Positions 1 through 6,118 are shown, numbered from the stretch's first letter. The stretch: 16,152 nt of DNA from Bacillota bacterium (GCA_023458855.1 JAEWWQ010000045.1:1-16152); one strand, 5' to 3'. The notes: generated from the letters alone by a model not told the origin. Made by a program: numbers and translations.

Positions 1-1
1 T

Positions 2-133
2 CTGGTAACTGAAAATGAAGGCGCCGACGTGACAGAAGTGGCAGTTGAGTTAAAAAGTGCTGAGACAGCATATGATGCCGCCCTGTTGGCAACGAGCAAG
101 ATAGTACAGAATTCCCTGATGAATTACATATAA
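2..133 (+). CDS. flgL: Flagellar hook-filament junction protein FlgL (HAP3), C-terminal end only
   Basis: Only the last 43 codons are inside the window; the gene begins upstream. The readable tail contains AAYD-like helical sequence ending in the motif ATSKIVQNSLMNYI, which matches the conserved C-terminal D0 helix of FlgL (typically an ATSKIMQ-S-LLDYL-like ending). FlgL joins the hook-associated FlgK to the flagellin filament and is exported by the flagellar type III apparatus. It lies 42 nt ahead of fliW, the order flgL-fliW-csrA seen in Bacillus subtilis and many Clostridia, which supports the call. Because so little sequence is visible, a flagellin-like paralogue cannot be fully excluded, but the fliW-csrA context argues for FlgL. 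Confidence 0.82.
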   Translation: MVTENEGADVTEVAVELKSAETAYDAALLATSKIVQNSLMNYI

Positions 134-175
134 GATGGCGATGAGAGTTAAGAATCGTAGATAGGAGCATATAAT

Positions 176-649
176 ATGGTAGTGAATACAAGAATTTTTG
201 GAGAAGTGACAATTGATGCGGATAAAATCCTTCGATTTGCCAATGGGATAATCGGTTATCCGGATCTGACAGAGTTCGCTCTGATTTATGATGAAGAGAG
301 CGGTGAAAATGCAAGTATTCGCTGGCTGCAATCCATGCAGAAACCGGAATTTGCAATGCCCGTAGTAGATCCGCTGGCTATTCTTGGAAGCTATGACCCG
401 CAGGTAAATGATGAACTGCTGCTGTCGACCGGTGAATTGCATCCGGAGGAGATGCTTGTGCTTGTAACCGTAACGGTTCCTAAAGATATTACCCAAATGT
501 CAGTGAATCTCAAGGCTCCTATCATCATTAACGCGAAAGAAAAAAGAGCCTGCCAGATTATTGTAGAGGGTGAGATGTATCAGGTAAAATACCCAATATA
601 TGAAAGGCTGCTTGCTGCGAAAGAAGCAGTGGAAAAGGAGGGCAAATGA
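176..649 (+). CDS. fliW: Flagellar assembly factor FliW (CsrA antagonist)
   Basis: A 157-residue protein of normal family length. FliW is a cytoplasmic protein that binds either CsrA or newly made flagellin. When flagellin is exported, free FliW binds CsrA and relieves repression of flagellin translation. Family signatures are visible: an F-NGIIGYPDL segment near residue 22-31, LQS followed by a proline and VVDPL near 51-66, and MSVNLKAPIIIN near residue 108-119, which is the most diagnostic block. The start at 176 is preceded by AGGAG at 163-167 with 8 nt spacing. The stop codon lies directly before csrA (2 nt gap after the stop trinucleotide), so the two are very probably translationally coupled and co-transcribed with flgL. 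Confidence 0.96.
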   Translation: MVVNTRIFGEVTIDADKILRFANGIIGYPDLTEFALIYDEESGENASIRWLQSMQKPEFAMPVVDPLAILGSYDPQVNDELLLSTGELHPEEMLVLVTVTVPKDITQMSVNLKAPIIINAKEKRACQIIVEGEMYQVKYPIYERLLAAKEAVEKEGK

Positions 650-650
650 T

Positions 651-866
651 ATGCTAGCATTATCGAGAAAGAAAAATGATGCCCTTATTATTAATAATAA
701 TATTGAGATAACAGTTCTGGAGATTAAGGGAGAACAGGTAAAACTTGGTATAACAGCACCAAAAGAAGTACCTGTTTACAGAAAAGAAGTATATATCCAG
801 ATTCAGGAAGCCAATAAGGAGGCTATGGATGCACAAGGGATTGATGCATTAAAGAAACTGATATAG
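651..866 (+). CDS. csrA: Carbon storage regulator CsrA, RNA-binding translational repressor
   Basis: A 71-residue protein starting MLALSRKKND. CsrA is a homodimer that binds AnGGA motifs, usually in hairpin loops and over ribosome binding sites, and blocks translation; in B. subtilis its main target is the flagellin leader. Key RNA-contact residues are present: L4, R6 and R44 (in VPVYRKEVY). The blocks IEITVLEIKGEQVKLGI and APKEV are typical of the family. The tail after residue 55 (NKEAMDAQGIDALKKLI) is longer than in E. coli, as usual for Clostridia. The start at 651 is chosen over an in-frame upstream ATG at 600 because it gives the conserved MLxLxRK terminus and has AAGGAG at 635-640. It follows fliW with no real gap and is followed by a terminator. 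Confidence 0.97.
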   Translation: MLALSRKKNDALIINNNIEITVLEIKGEQVKLGITAPKEVPVYRKEVYIQIQEANKEAMDAQGIDALKKLI

Positions 867-877
867 TGACAGACAGC

Positions 878-909
878 AAAAATGTTTATAGTATCTATAA
901 ACATTTTTT
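878..909 (+). terminator. Rho-independent-like terminator after csrA
   Basis: A perfect 14-bp inverted repeat (878-891 and 895-908, arm AAAAATGTTTATAG) with a 3-nt loop and a T-run at 904-909 begins 11 nt after the csrA stop. Only two G/C pairs are in the stem, so termination may be leaky. The A-run on the left arm makes it look bidirectional. It separates flgL-fliW-csrA from the flaG operon. Confidence 0.7.
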
Positions 910-925
910 GCATATTTACCGATAT
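898..925 (+). promoter_or_regulatory. Sigma-28 (FliA/SigD)-type promoter for the flaG-fliD-fliS operon
   Basis: TAAA at 898-901 is followed 16 nt later by ACCGATAT at 918-925, close to the sigma-28/SigD consensus TAAA-N15-GCCGATAT. The -35 element is part of the right arm of the csrA terminator. Transcription would start near 932-933, giving a leader of about 65 nt before flaG. Confidence 0.7.
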
Positions 926-934
926 AAATGCTAG

Positions 935-994
935 ATAGCAGGTAGTTGCTATAGGGAGACTAATAATGAATTGTGAACATCACATGGAGGTGAT
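935..994 (+). promoter_or_regulatory. flaG leader with predicted CsrA-binding hairpin over the ribosome binding site
   Basis: The leader holds two hairpins. The first is ATAGCA (935-940) pairing with TGCTAT (947-952). The second is ATCAC-ATGGAG-GTGAT (979-994), a 5-bp stem with a 6-nt loop. The loop contains ATGGA, fitting the CsrA rule AnGGA in a hexaloop, and the same bases form the GGAGG ribosome binding site of flaG (986-990). A second AnGGA-type site (AGGGA, 953-957) follows the first hairpin. Bound CsrA dimer could bridge the two, about 31 nt apart. The folding and motif are read from sequence; regulation is inferred from the adjacent csrA and fliW genes. Confidence 0.55.
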
Positions 995-997
995 AGG

Positions 998-1420
998 ATG
1001 GCAATTGAATCAGTAGGTAATGCTGTGGTATATCAGACACAGGCAGTACAAAAAATTGACACCGTACAGAAAACAGAGGCTGATAACAAGGAAGTTATCA
1101 CGGAAATTACACAGAAAAGGGCAGAAGATACTACAAATGTAGTAGAAAAATCGGCAGATACGGATTCGGAAATCGAAAATGGAAAGCAGAACCAGCAGGC
1201 AGCAAATGAAAAGATTAAAAAGGCAGTAGAAGAATTAAATAAAAAAATGTTTAATTCGGAAGCGATTTTTGGAATTCATGAGAAGACGAACCGCGTTACG
1301 ATTAAGATAGTCGATAAGGATACAAAGGATGTTATCAAAGAATTTCCACCGGAAAAGACACTGGATATGATCGCGAAAGCGTGGGAGCTGGCTGGTCTTA
1401 TGGTGGATGAGAAAAGATAG
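998..1420 (+). CDS. flaG: Flagellar protein FlaG
   Basis: A 140-residue protein. FlaG is a small flagellar protein usually encoded beside fliD and reported to affect filament length; its molecular role is poorly defined. The N-terminal about 90 residues are polar, low in complexity and variable. The C-terminal part from about residue 97 (RVTIKIVDKDTKDVIKEFPP, then DMIAKAWELAGLMVDEKR) is the conserved FlaG domain, with the (R/K)EFPPEK-L-M core. A GGAGGTGAT ribosome binding site ends a few bases before the ATG at 998. The stop is 10 nt before fliD. Its leader carries a sigma-28-type promoter and a likely CsrA hairpin, so it is probably a late, CsrA-repressed operon leader gene. Confidence 0.93.
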   Translation: MAIESVGNAVVYQTQAVQKIDTVQKTEADNKEVITEITQKRAEDTTNVVEKSADTDSEIENGKQNQQAANEKIKKAVEELNKKMFNSEAIFGIHEKTNRVTIKIVDKDTKDVIKEFPPEKTLDMIAKAWELAGLMVDEKR

Positions 1421-1430
1421 GAGGGCTACT

Positions 1431-3581
1431 ATGTCAATCAGAATCTCAGGTATCAGTTCGGGACTGGACACGGATAGTATTGTTCAGGAATTGGTAAAAG
1501 CAGAAAGTACAAAAAAAACGGAATTAGAAAAAAAGCAAACGAAGCTTGAGTGGACACAGTCGGCATGGCAGACATTAAATGCAAAAGTATATAGCTTTTT
1601 TAATTCTACACTGGGAAATTTACAATATGAATCAAATTATGTAAAGAAAAAGACGACAGTTACGGATTCTTCAATTGCTACGATCGTAGCGGGAGACAGT
1701 GCCACTAATGGAACGCAGACACTTGCCGTAAAACAGCTTGCTACTTCTGGTTATCTGACCGGAGCGAAGCTCAGTTCAAGCGCTTCCTACAGTTCTACGA
1801 CGACCATGGCAGATCTGGGTGCAGTGGGTACTGGAGAAACAGCGAGCATTAACGTATCGGTTTCGGGGAAAAATACGGCGATTTCTATCTCCAGCACGGA
1901 TACAATCAGCAGTGTTGTAACAAAATTGACGAATGCAGGTGTCACAGCGAGTTTTGATGAGATAAATCAACGTTTTTTCATAAGTGCAAAATCGAGCGGT
2001 GAAGATAATGATTTTACAATCACTGGTACAAATGATGCAGGAACTTCTGCACTGGCATCGTTAGGTCTGGTCGCAAGCAGTGATATTGATGATACGACAA
2101 AGGCATATGCGGCTCTGGAAAAGGAAACGACCGCTTATACAGATGCCTATAATACGATGCTTGCGCAGATTCAACAAGTTTATATCGATCAAAACACGAC
2201 CTATCAGGCGCAGATAGATAGTTATAATTCGGCAAAAACAGAGTATCTTGCCAAGAATTCTGATGAAAGTGATACTTCCAGTGCTACCAATCAGGAAATC
2301 TATGATTCTATTGCAGGGGATACGTTAACAGAAAAGGTTACCAATATTGAAGCTGCGGTGGAAGACTTTAATACAAGATATGCAGCTTTGGATACAAACG
2401 CAGCTGACTATGAAACACAGAAAGCAGCACTGGATGCTGAAAAGGAAGAACTGACGCAGAAACTTGAGGTAGCTTACAGCGTTAAGAATTTTGATGAATC
2501 GATTTCTTCTGTCCAGAGCAAGATAGACAGCAATAAGGTATTATTGAATACAGACGGTGATGGGGTGGAGGATACTACGCTGGCAGATCAGGCAAAGACA
2601 CAGTTGGATGCCAAGATAGCAAGTGCTAAGTATATTACTTCACTGGGAAGCGGTTCTTCGGCAGTTCGGATTAAAGGGCAGAATGCTGTTATTGAACTAA
2701 ATGGAGCGGAATTTGAGTCTTCTACTAACAATTTTTCTGTAAACAATCTGACGATAACGGCCCAGACTGTTTCAGCAAGTTCTACCAAATATTATGATGC
2801 AGATGGAAATGAAGTGGACAAGAGCTCTTCCAGTGTGGCGTCATCGGAGACAACTTATACACCGACCACAATTAATACACAGGACGATGTGGATTCTATC
2901 TATGACATGATAAAGAATTTCATAACAGGATATAACGCTCTGGTAAATGAATTTGATTCCTTGTATAACGCAGATTCGGCAAAAGGATATGAACCGTTGT
3001 CTGATGATGAAAAGGATGCCATGACAGATACCCAGATAGAGGATTGGGAGGCAAAGGTCAAGGCAGCACTGTTACGCAGGGATTCTAATCTGAGCACTGT
3101 GACATCTACTTTTAAAACAGCTATGCTGCAAAGTTTTACGGTCAATGGTGAGGAAACAAGTCTGACAGATTACGGGATTGAGACATTAAGCTACTTCCTG
3201 GCAGCAGACAATGAAAAAGGAGCCTATCATATCGCAGGAGATTCTTCGGATAGTTCTGTTTCCAGTCAGACAGATAAATTGAAAACAGCAATAGCCAGTG
3301 ACCCAACTAGTGTGGCAACGTTTTTTTCAAAGCTGACAAGCAATCTTTATACTAAACTGAATACAATGATGCGAAGCAGCAGCTACAGAAGCGTTTATAA
3401 TATCTATGATGACAAGAAGATGCAGTCAGAATACGACGATTATACCGAGGAAATTGAAGACCAGGAGGAGCGAATCACAGCACTGGAGGACAGATACTAT
3501 TCTCAATTCAGTGCGATGGAGGTAGCAATTTCCAAACTGAATTCGACACAGAGTGCTGTAAGTTCATTGTTCAGTTCATAA
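1431..3581 (+). CDS. fliD: Flagellar filament cap protein FliD (HAP2), long variant
   Basis: A 716-residue protein, well above the roughly 450-500 residues usual in E. coli and B. subtilis. FliD forms the cap at the filament tip and guides flagellin folding. The N-terminal FliD_N domain (about 1-105) begins with ISGISSGLDTDSIVQELV, and the C-terminal FliD_C domain ends in a coiled coil and the tail ISKLNSTQSAVSSLFSS. Between about 218 and 406 there is a helical, Ala/Glu/Gln/Tyr-rich insertion with coiled-coil character, after which the usual GQNAVIELNG segment appears (about 416-425). The start at 1431 follows an AGGAGGG site 10 nt after the flaG stop; an in-frame ATG at 1407 lies inside flaG and would lack the conserved N-terminus. 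Exported without a cleaved signal peptide. Confidence 0.95.
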   Translation: MSIRISGISSGLDTDSIVQELVKAESTKKTELEKKQTKLEWTQSAWQTLNAKVYSFFNSTLGNLQYESNYVKKKTTVTDSSIATIVAGDSATNGTQTLAVKQLATSGYLTGAKLSSSASYSSTTTMADLGAVGTGETASINVSVSGKNTAISISSTDTISSVVTKLTNAGVTASFDEINQRFFISAKSSGEDNDFTITGTNDAGTSALASLGLVASSDIDDTTKAYAALEKETTAYTDAYNTMLAQIQQVYIDQNTTYQAQIDSYNSAKTEYLAKNSDESDTSSATNQEIYDSIAGDTLTEKVTNIEAAVEDFNTRYAALDTNAADYETQKAALDAEKEELTQKLEVAYSVKNFDESISSVQSKIDSNKVLLNTDGDGVEDTTLADQAKTQLDAKIASAKYITSLGSGSSAVRIKGQNAVIELNGAEFESSTNNFSVNNLTITAQTVSASSTKYYDADGNEVDKSSSSVASSETTYTPTTINTQDDVDSIYDMIKNFITGYNALVNEFDSLYNADSAKGYEPLSDDEKDAMTDTQIEDWEAKVKAALLRRDSNLSTVTSTFKTAMLQSFTVNGEETSLTDYGIETLSYFLAADNEKGAYHIAGDSSDSSVSSQTDKLKTAIASDPTSVATFFSKLTSNLYTKLNTMMRSSSYRSVYNIYDDKKMQSEYDDYTEEIEDQEERITALEDRYYSQFSAMEVAISKLNSTQSAVSSLFSS

Positions 3582-3589
3582 ATTTGATG

Positions 3590-3638
3590 TATAATAATAT
3601 CACTTAAATAAGCAGAATAGGAACAAGGAGGCACCTAT
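3590..3638 (+). promoter_or_regulatory. fliS leader: TATAAT box and hairpin over the ribosome binding site
   Basis: TATAAT at 3590-3595 has a weak TTGTTC 17 nt upstream (3567-3572), a possible internal sigma-A promoter. Downstream, ATAGG (3617-3621) can pair with CCTAT (3634-3638), placing the fliS ribosome binding site AAGGAGG (3625-3631) in a 12-nt loop that also contains AAGGA, a CsrA-type motif. Both parts are weak and speculative. Confidence 0.3.
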
Positions 3639-3639
3639 C

Positions 3640-4017
3640 ATGCAGATGAATAATGCATATGCACAGTACCAAAACAATAAAATAATGACGGCATCGCCCG
3701 CAGAACTGACATTGATGCTCTATGAGGGAGCAATTAAATTCTGTAATATGGCAATCCTGGGGATTGAACAGGAAAATGTAGAGAAGGCACATAATAATAT
3801 TATGAAGACACAGAGAATTATCGAGGAATTTCAGATTACGCTGAATCGTTCCTATGAGGTTGCAAAGGATTTTGATGCTGTGTATACTTATCTGCTGGAA
3901 AGACTGCGAGAAGCAAATGCCAAAAAGGACAAGGACATATTGGAAGAGGTATTGGTACATTTGCGGGGTATGCGGGATACCTGGCTTGAAGTGATGAAAA
4001 AGGCGCCGGCGAGGTAG
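3640..4017 (+). CDS. fliS: Flagellar export chaperone FliS
   Basis: A 125-residue all-helical protein of normal family length. FliS binds the C-terminal region of flagellin in the cytoplasm, keeps it from polymerising and delivers it to the export gate. The N-terminal signature YQNNKIMTASPAELTLMLYEGAIKF (residues about 10-34, shown here by its key residues Y10, P20, L23, L26, Y28, G30) is diagnostic of FliS. The ATG at 3640 follows AAGGAGG with good spacing. The gene lies 58 nt after fliD and 31 nt before the FliT-like gene, matching the fliD-fliS-fliT order found in many bacteria. In B. subtilis FliS also contacts the FliW-flagellin complex, so the full regulatory set is encoded here. Confidence 0.95.
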   Translation: MQMNNAYAQYQNNKIMTASPAELTLMLYEGAIKFCNMAILGIEQENVEKAHNNIMKTQRIIEEFQITLNRSYEVAKDFDAVYTYLLERLREANAKKDKDILEEVLVHLRGMRDTWLEVMKKAPAR

Positions 4018-4048
4018 GCGCGAACGGATATTACCAGAGAGGGCAATG

Positions 4049-4525
4049 ATGGAAGAAAAATATGTGCAAATATTAGTGGAAAGTCTGCAGAAGAAAACGC
4101 ATATTCTGGATCAAATCATAGAAAAGAGTCAGAAACAGTACGAAATCTTTAAATCAGAGCCGGTAGATCTGGATACATTTGAAAAATGTACGATGCAAAA
4201 ATCTGATCTGATACAGAAGCTGAACGACTTGGATGAGGGGTTTGAGATTCTTTATAAACGCGTAAAAGAGGTATTGAACAAAAATAAATCTCAGTATGCA
4301 AATGAAATCATTCAGATGCAGAAGCTGATTACCATTATCACGGATCAAAGTGTCAGAATACAGGGAATGGAGCGTAAGAACAGAGATATTATAGAACAGT
4401 ATTTTTCCCATGCCAGAAAGAAACTTCGGACATCTAAAAAAATAACTGCGGCAGCCAGCAGCTACTATAAAAATATGAATCGCGTGAACCGTGTTGATCC
4501 GCAGATATTGGACACAAAAAAATAA
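4049..4525 (+). CDS. Probable FliT/FlgN-like flagellar chaperone
   Basis: A 158-residue, entirely helical, charged protein with heptad-like repeats through most of its length (for example DLIQKLNDLDEGFEILYKRV near 53-72) and a lysine-rich tail from about residue 121. It has no signal peptide or membrane segment. FliT and FlgN are small helical export chaperones for FliD and for FlgK/FlgL; both are poorly conserved in sequence, and the position directly after fliS is where fliT is expected. I cannot tell FliT from FlgN by sequence, so no symbol is given. Two adjacent ATG codons (4046 and 4049) are possible; 4049 is chosen because the GAGGG site at 4039-4043 is 5 nt away from it rather than 2. 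Confidence 0.65.
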   Translation: MEEKYVQILVESLQKKTHILDQIIEKSQKQYEIFKSEPVDLDTFEKCTMQKSDLIQKLNDLDEGFEILYKRVKEVLNKNKSQYANEIIQMQKLITIITDQSVRIQGMERKNRDIIEQYFSHARKKLRTSKKITAAASSYYKNMNRVNRVDPQILDTKK

Positions 4526-4531
4526 AAAAAG

Positions 4532-4576
4532 ATATTATCCGGTATAAAGTTTTTATTCTTTATTCCGATATAATAT
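4532..4576 (+). promoter_or_regulatory. Consensus sigma-28 promoter of flagellin, embedded in an imperfect dyad
   Basis: TAAA (4545-4548), a 15-nt spacer and TCCGATAT (4564-4571) match the sigma-28/SigD consensus almost exactly. The stretch is also an imperfect inverted repeat: ATATTAT (4532-4538) pairs with ATAATAT (4570-4576), and TATAAAG (4543-4549) with CTTTAT around 4558-4563. Transcription should begin near 4578. The dyad might also serve as a weak terminator for the upstream operon, but no U-tract follows. Confidence 0.88.
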
Positions 4577-4604
4577 ATGAGTAAAGAAACTTACTTAACG
4601 AAAA

Positions 4605-4695
4605 GTAATGAACCTTAAAAGAGCGTACGGCTGGCAAGCTTCATTACAACAAACAAAATTGAGTGGCATGGAAGCCACCATATATTCAAGGAGGA
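4605..4695 (+). promoter_or_regulatory. Flagellin leader with two predicted CsrA sites
   Basis: The roughly 125-nt untranslated leader has three readable elements. GTAATGAA (4605-4612) can pair with TTCATTAC (4640-4647). GTGGC-ATGGAA-GCCAC (4663-4678) is a 5-bp hairpin with a hexaloop containing ATGGA (4668-4672), the canonical CsrA shape. A second AnGGA (AAGGA, 4688-4692) overlaps the AGGAGG ribosome binding site (4689-4694). The two GGA cores are 20 nt apart, suitable for one CsrA dimer to bridge. This copies the arrangement of the B. subtilis hag leader, where CsrA binding at two sites blocks translation and FliW relieves it. Confidence 0.75.
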
Positions 4696-4702
4696 AAATA
4701 TT

Positions 4703-5659
4703 ATGGTAGTACAACACAACATGACAGCGCTGAACTCTAACAGACAGTTAGGCATCACAACAACATCACAGGCTAAGGTTACTGAGAAATTATCATCTGG
4801 TTACAAAATTAACCGTGCAGCAGATGATGCAGCAGGATTAACAATCAGTGAGAAAATGAGAAGCCAGATCAGAGGACTTACACAAGCTTCTTCTAATGCT
4901 CAGGACGGTGTATCTTGTGTACAGACAGCTGAAGGTGCTTTGACAGAAGTTCACAGCATGTTACAGCGTATGAACGAGTTAGCAGTTAAGTCATCAACAG
5001 GTACCAATACCACAGCTGACAGACGTGCTATCCAGGCAGAAGTAAATGCTCTTTGTTCAGAAATTTCAAGAGTAAAACAATCTACTGAGTTCAACACATT
5101 GAAATTGTTAGATGGTTCTTTCTCTAACACAGTTCAGGTAGGTGCAGCTAATGTAAGCACACAGAGAATTACAATTTCTATCAATATGAATAAAATCAAT
5201 AGCAAGATTGCTGATGCTACATATTATGACAAAGATGGAAATTCAATTACTTTTGAAGACAAGACTATGAGGAGCTTCGGTGCTACAGGACTTGGTCTTA
5301 GAAACTCATTACAGTACAGTGATGGAGCTAGCGGTTCTAAATCTGTAACAGGTAAATGGGTATGTGTATCAACACAATATGCAGCACAACAGGCTATCAG
5401 CAAGATTACACAGGCTATTGCAGCTGTATCAAAGCTTCGTTCATCACTCGGTGCTATTCAGAACCGTTTAGAGCACACAATTGCCAACTTAGATAACATT
5501 GTTGAAAATACAACATCAGCTGAATCTGCTATCCGTGATACAGATATGGCTAAGACAATGGTAGAATACAGCAAGAACAATATTCTGCAACAAGCTGGTC
5601 AGTCAATGCTCGCACAGGCAAATCAGTCAAATCAGGGAGTTCTGTCATTACTTGGATAA
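4703..5659 (+). CDS. fliC: Flagellin, main filament subunit
   Basis: A 318-residue flagellin (also called hag), a short form with only a small variable centre. The N-terminal D0/D1 region (1-about 140) and C-terminal D1/D0 region (about 225-318, ending SNQGVLSLLG) are strongly conserved. The stretch LQRMNELAVKSS (87-98) matches the D1 helix recognised by TLR5, with R89, L93 and E113 in the positions equivalent to Salmonella R90, L94 and E114. The variable centre is only about 80 residues. Oddly there are three cysteines (72, 118, 221), two within the conserved D1 helices. AGGAGG precedes the ATG by 8 nt. Codon use is more uniform (many GCT, ACA, GTT, TCA) than in neighbours, as expected for very high expression. 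It is monocistronic, with its own sigma-28 promoter, CsrA-type leader and terminator. Confidence 0.98.
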   Translation: MVVQHNMTALNSNRQLGITTTSQAKVTEKLSSGYKINRAADDAAGLTISEKMRSQIRGLTQASSNAQDGVSCVQTAEGALTEVHSMLQRMNELAVKSSTGTNTTADRRAIQAEVNALCSEISRVKQSTEFNTLKLLDGSFSNTVQVGAANVSTQRITISINMNKINSKIADATYYDKDGNSITFEDKTMRSFGATGLGLRNSLQYSDGASGSKSVTGKWVCVSTQYAAQQAISKITQAIAAVSKLRSSLGAIQNRLEHTIANLDNIVENTTSAESAIRDTDMAKTMVEYSKNNILQQAGQSMLAQANQSNQGVLSLLG

Positions 5660-5678
5660 TGGCTACTTTAATGGGAAG

Positions 5679-5708
5679 AAGGGATTGGCATATGTCAATC
5701 CTTTTTTT
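5679..5708 (+). terminator. Intrinsic terminator of flagellin
   Basis: GGATTGGC (5682-5689) pairs with GTCAATCC (5694-5701), with one G-U pair, a 4-nt loop ATAT and seven T at 5702-5708. The stem can extend by AAG against TTT. It starts about 20 nt after the flagellin stop and is a strong match to a Rho-independent terminator. Confidence 0.88.
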
Positions 5709-5723
5709 CAGTTCTGTTTCCTA

Positions 5724-5758
5724 TTGTTTATTTAAGTGAAATACTATACTATAGTATT
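5724..5758 (+). promoter_or_regulatory. Candidate promoter with a perfect 19-bp palindrome ahead of the glycosylation island
   Basis: AATACTATA-C-TATAGTATT (5740-5758) is a perfect palindrome with 9-nt arms and a one-base centre, shaped like a dimeric repressor operator. It contains TATACT (5745-5750), a good -10 box, with TTGTTT (5724-5729) 15 nt upstream as a possible -35. It is the only promoter-like element between the flagellin terminator and the next gene at 5783. The operator role is inferred; the A/T-rich composition makes a chance palindrome possible. Confidence 0.45.
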
Positions 5759-5782
5759 AAAAGGTCGAAAAAGAGGTTTTTT

Positions 5783-6118
5783 ATGAAACAACTATTATTG
5801 GAAATAGATATTTTGACAGCCGTGATTGATAAATATACTTTAATTCTATTGGGACAGGATAAAATTGAATTGATCAATCTATTGTCGGTGCTGGCAGAAC
5901 ATTTGAAAAAGGTATTTCCAGGGATTGTGGAATCCTATGAACGTAAGGAATTATCTGATAAGAAAGAAGAACAGGAATATTGGGTAGGACAATTAGGACG
6001 TATCACGACTGCATTAAGCGGTGAGGATCGTTTTTTGGCGATAGATATTCTGTATTATGAGACTAGGGCAAACTTGTCAGATTATGTACAGATGATTAAG
6101 GAAAAAGGATTGGAGTAG
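5783..6118 (+). CDS. Small helical protein of unknown function upstream of maf
   Basis: A 111-residue acidic protein I do not recognise. It starts MKQLLLEIDILTAVIDKY, appears all-helical with a short amphipathic leucine/isoleucine-rich N-terminal half and a charged Lys/Glu linker near residues 52-64. There is no signal peptide, no clear membrane segment and no cysteine. The ATG is preceded by AGAGG (5772-5776, 6 nt spacing). It begins about 75 nt after the flagellin terminator and ends 5 nt before the long Maf gene, so the two are almost certainly co-transcribed. By position it might be an accessory partner of Maf or a flagellin/chaperone-handling factor, but nothing in its sequence proves either. 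Confidence 0.75.
   Translation: MKQLLLEIDILTAVIDKYTLILLGQDKIELINLLSVLAEHLKKVFPGIVESYERKELSDKKEEQEYWVGQLGRITTALSGEDRFLAIDILYYETRANLSDYVQMIKEKGLE

Noticed and set aside
50..496. Open frame of 148 codons on the - strand across flgL and fliW
   Set aside because: It is antisense to two well-supported genes, has no ribosome binding site and a low-complexity, unfamiliar product.
600..650. Upstream in-frame start of csrA giving an 88-residue product
   Set aside because: It lies inside fliW, lacks a ribosome binding site and would add 17 unconserved residues before the canonical MLALSRK start.
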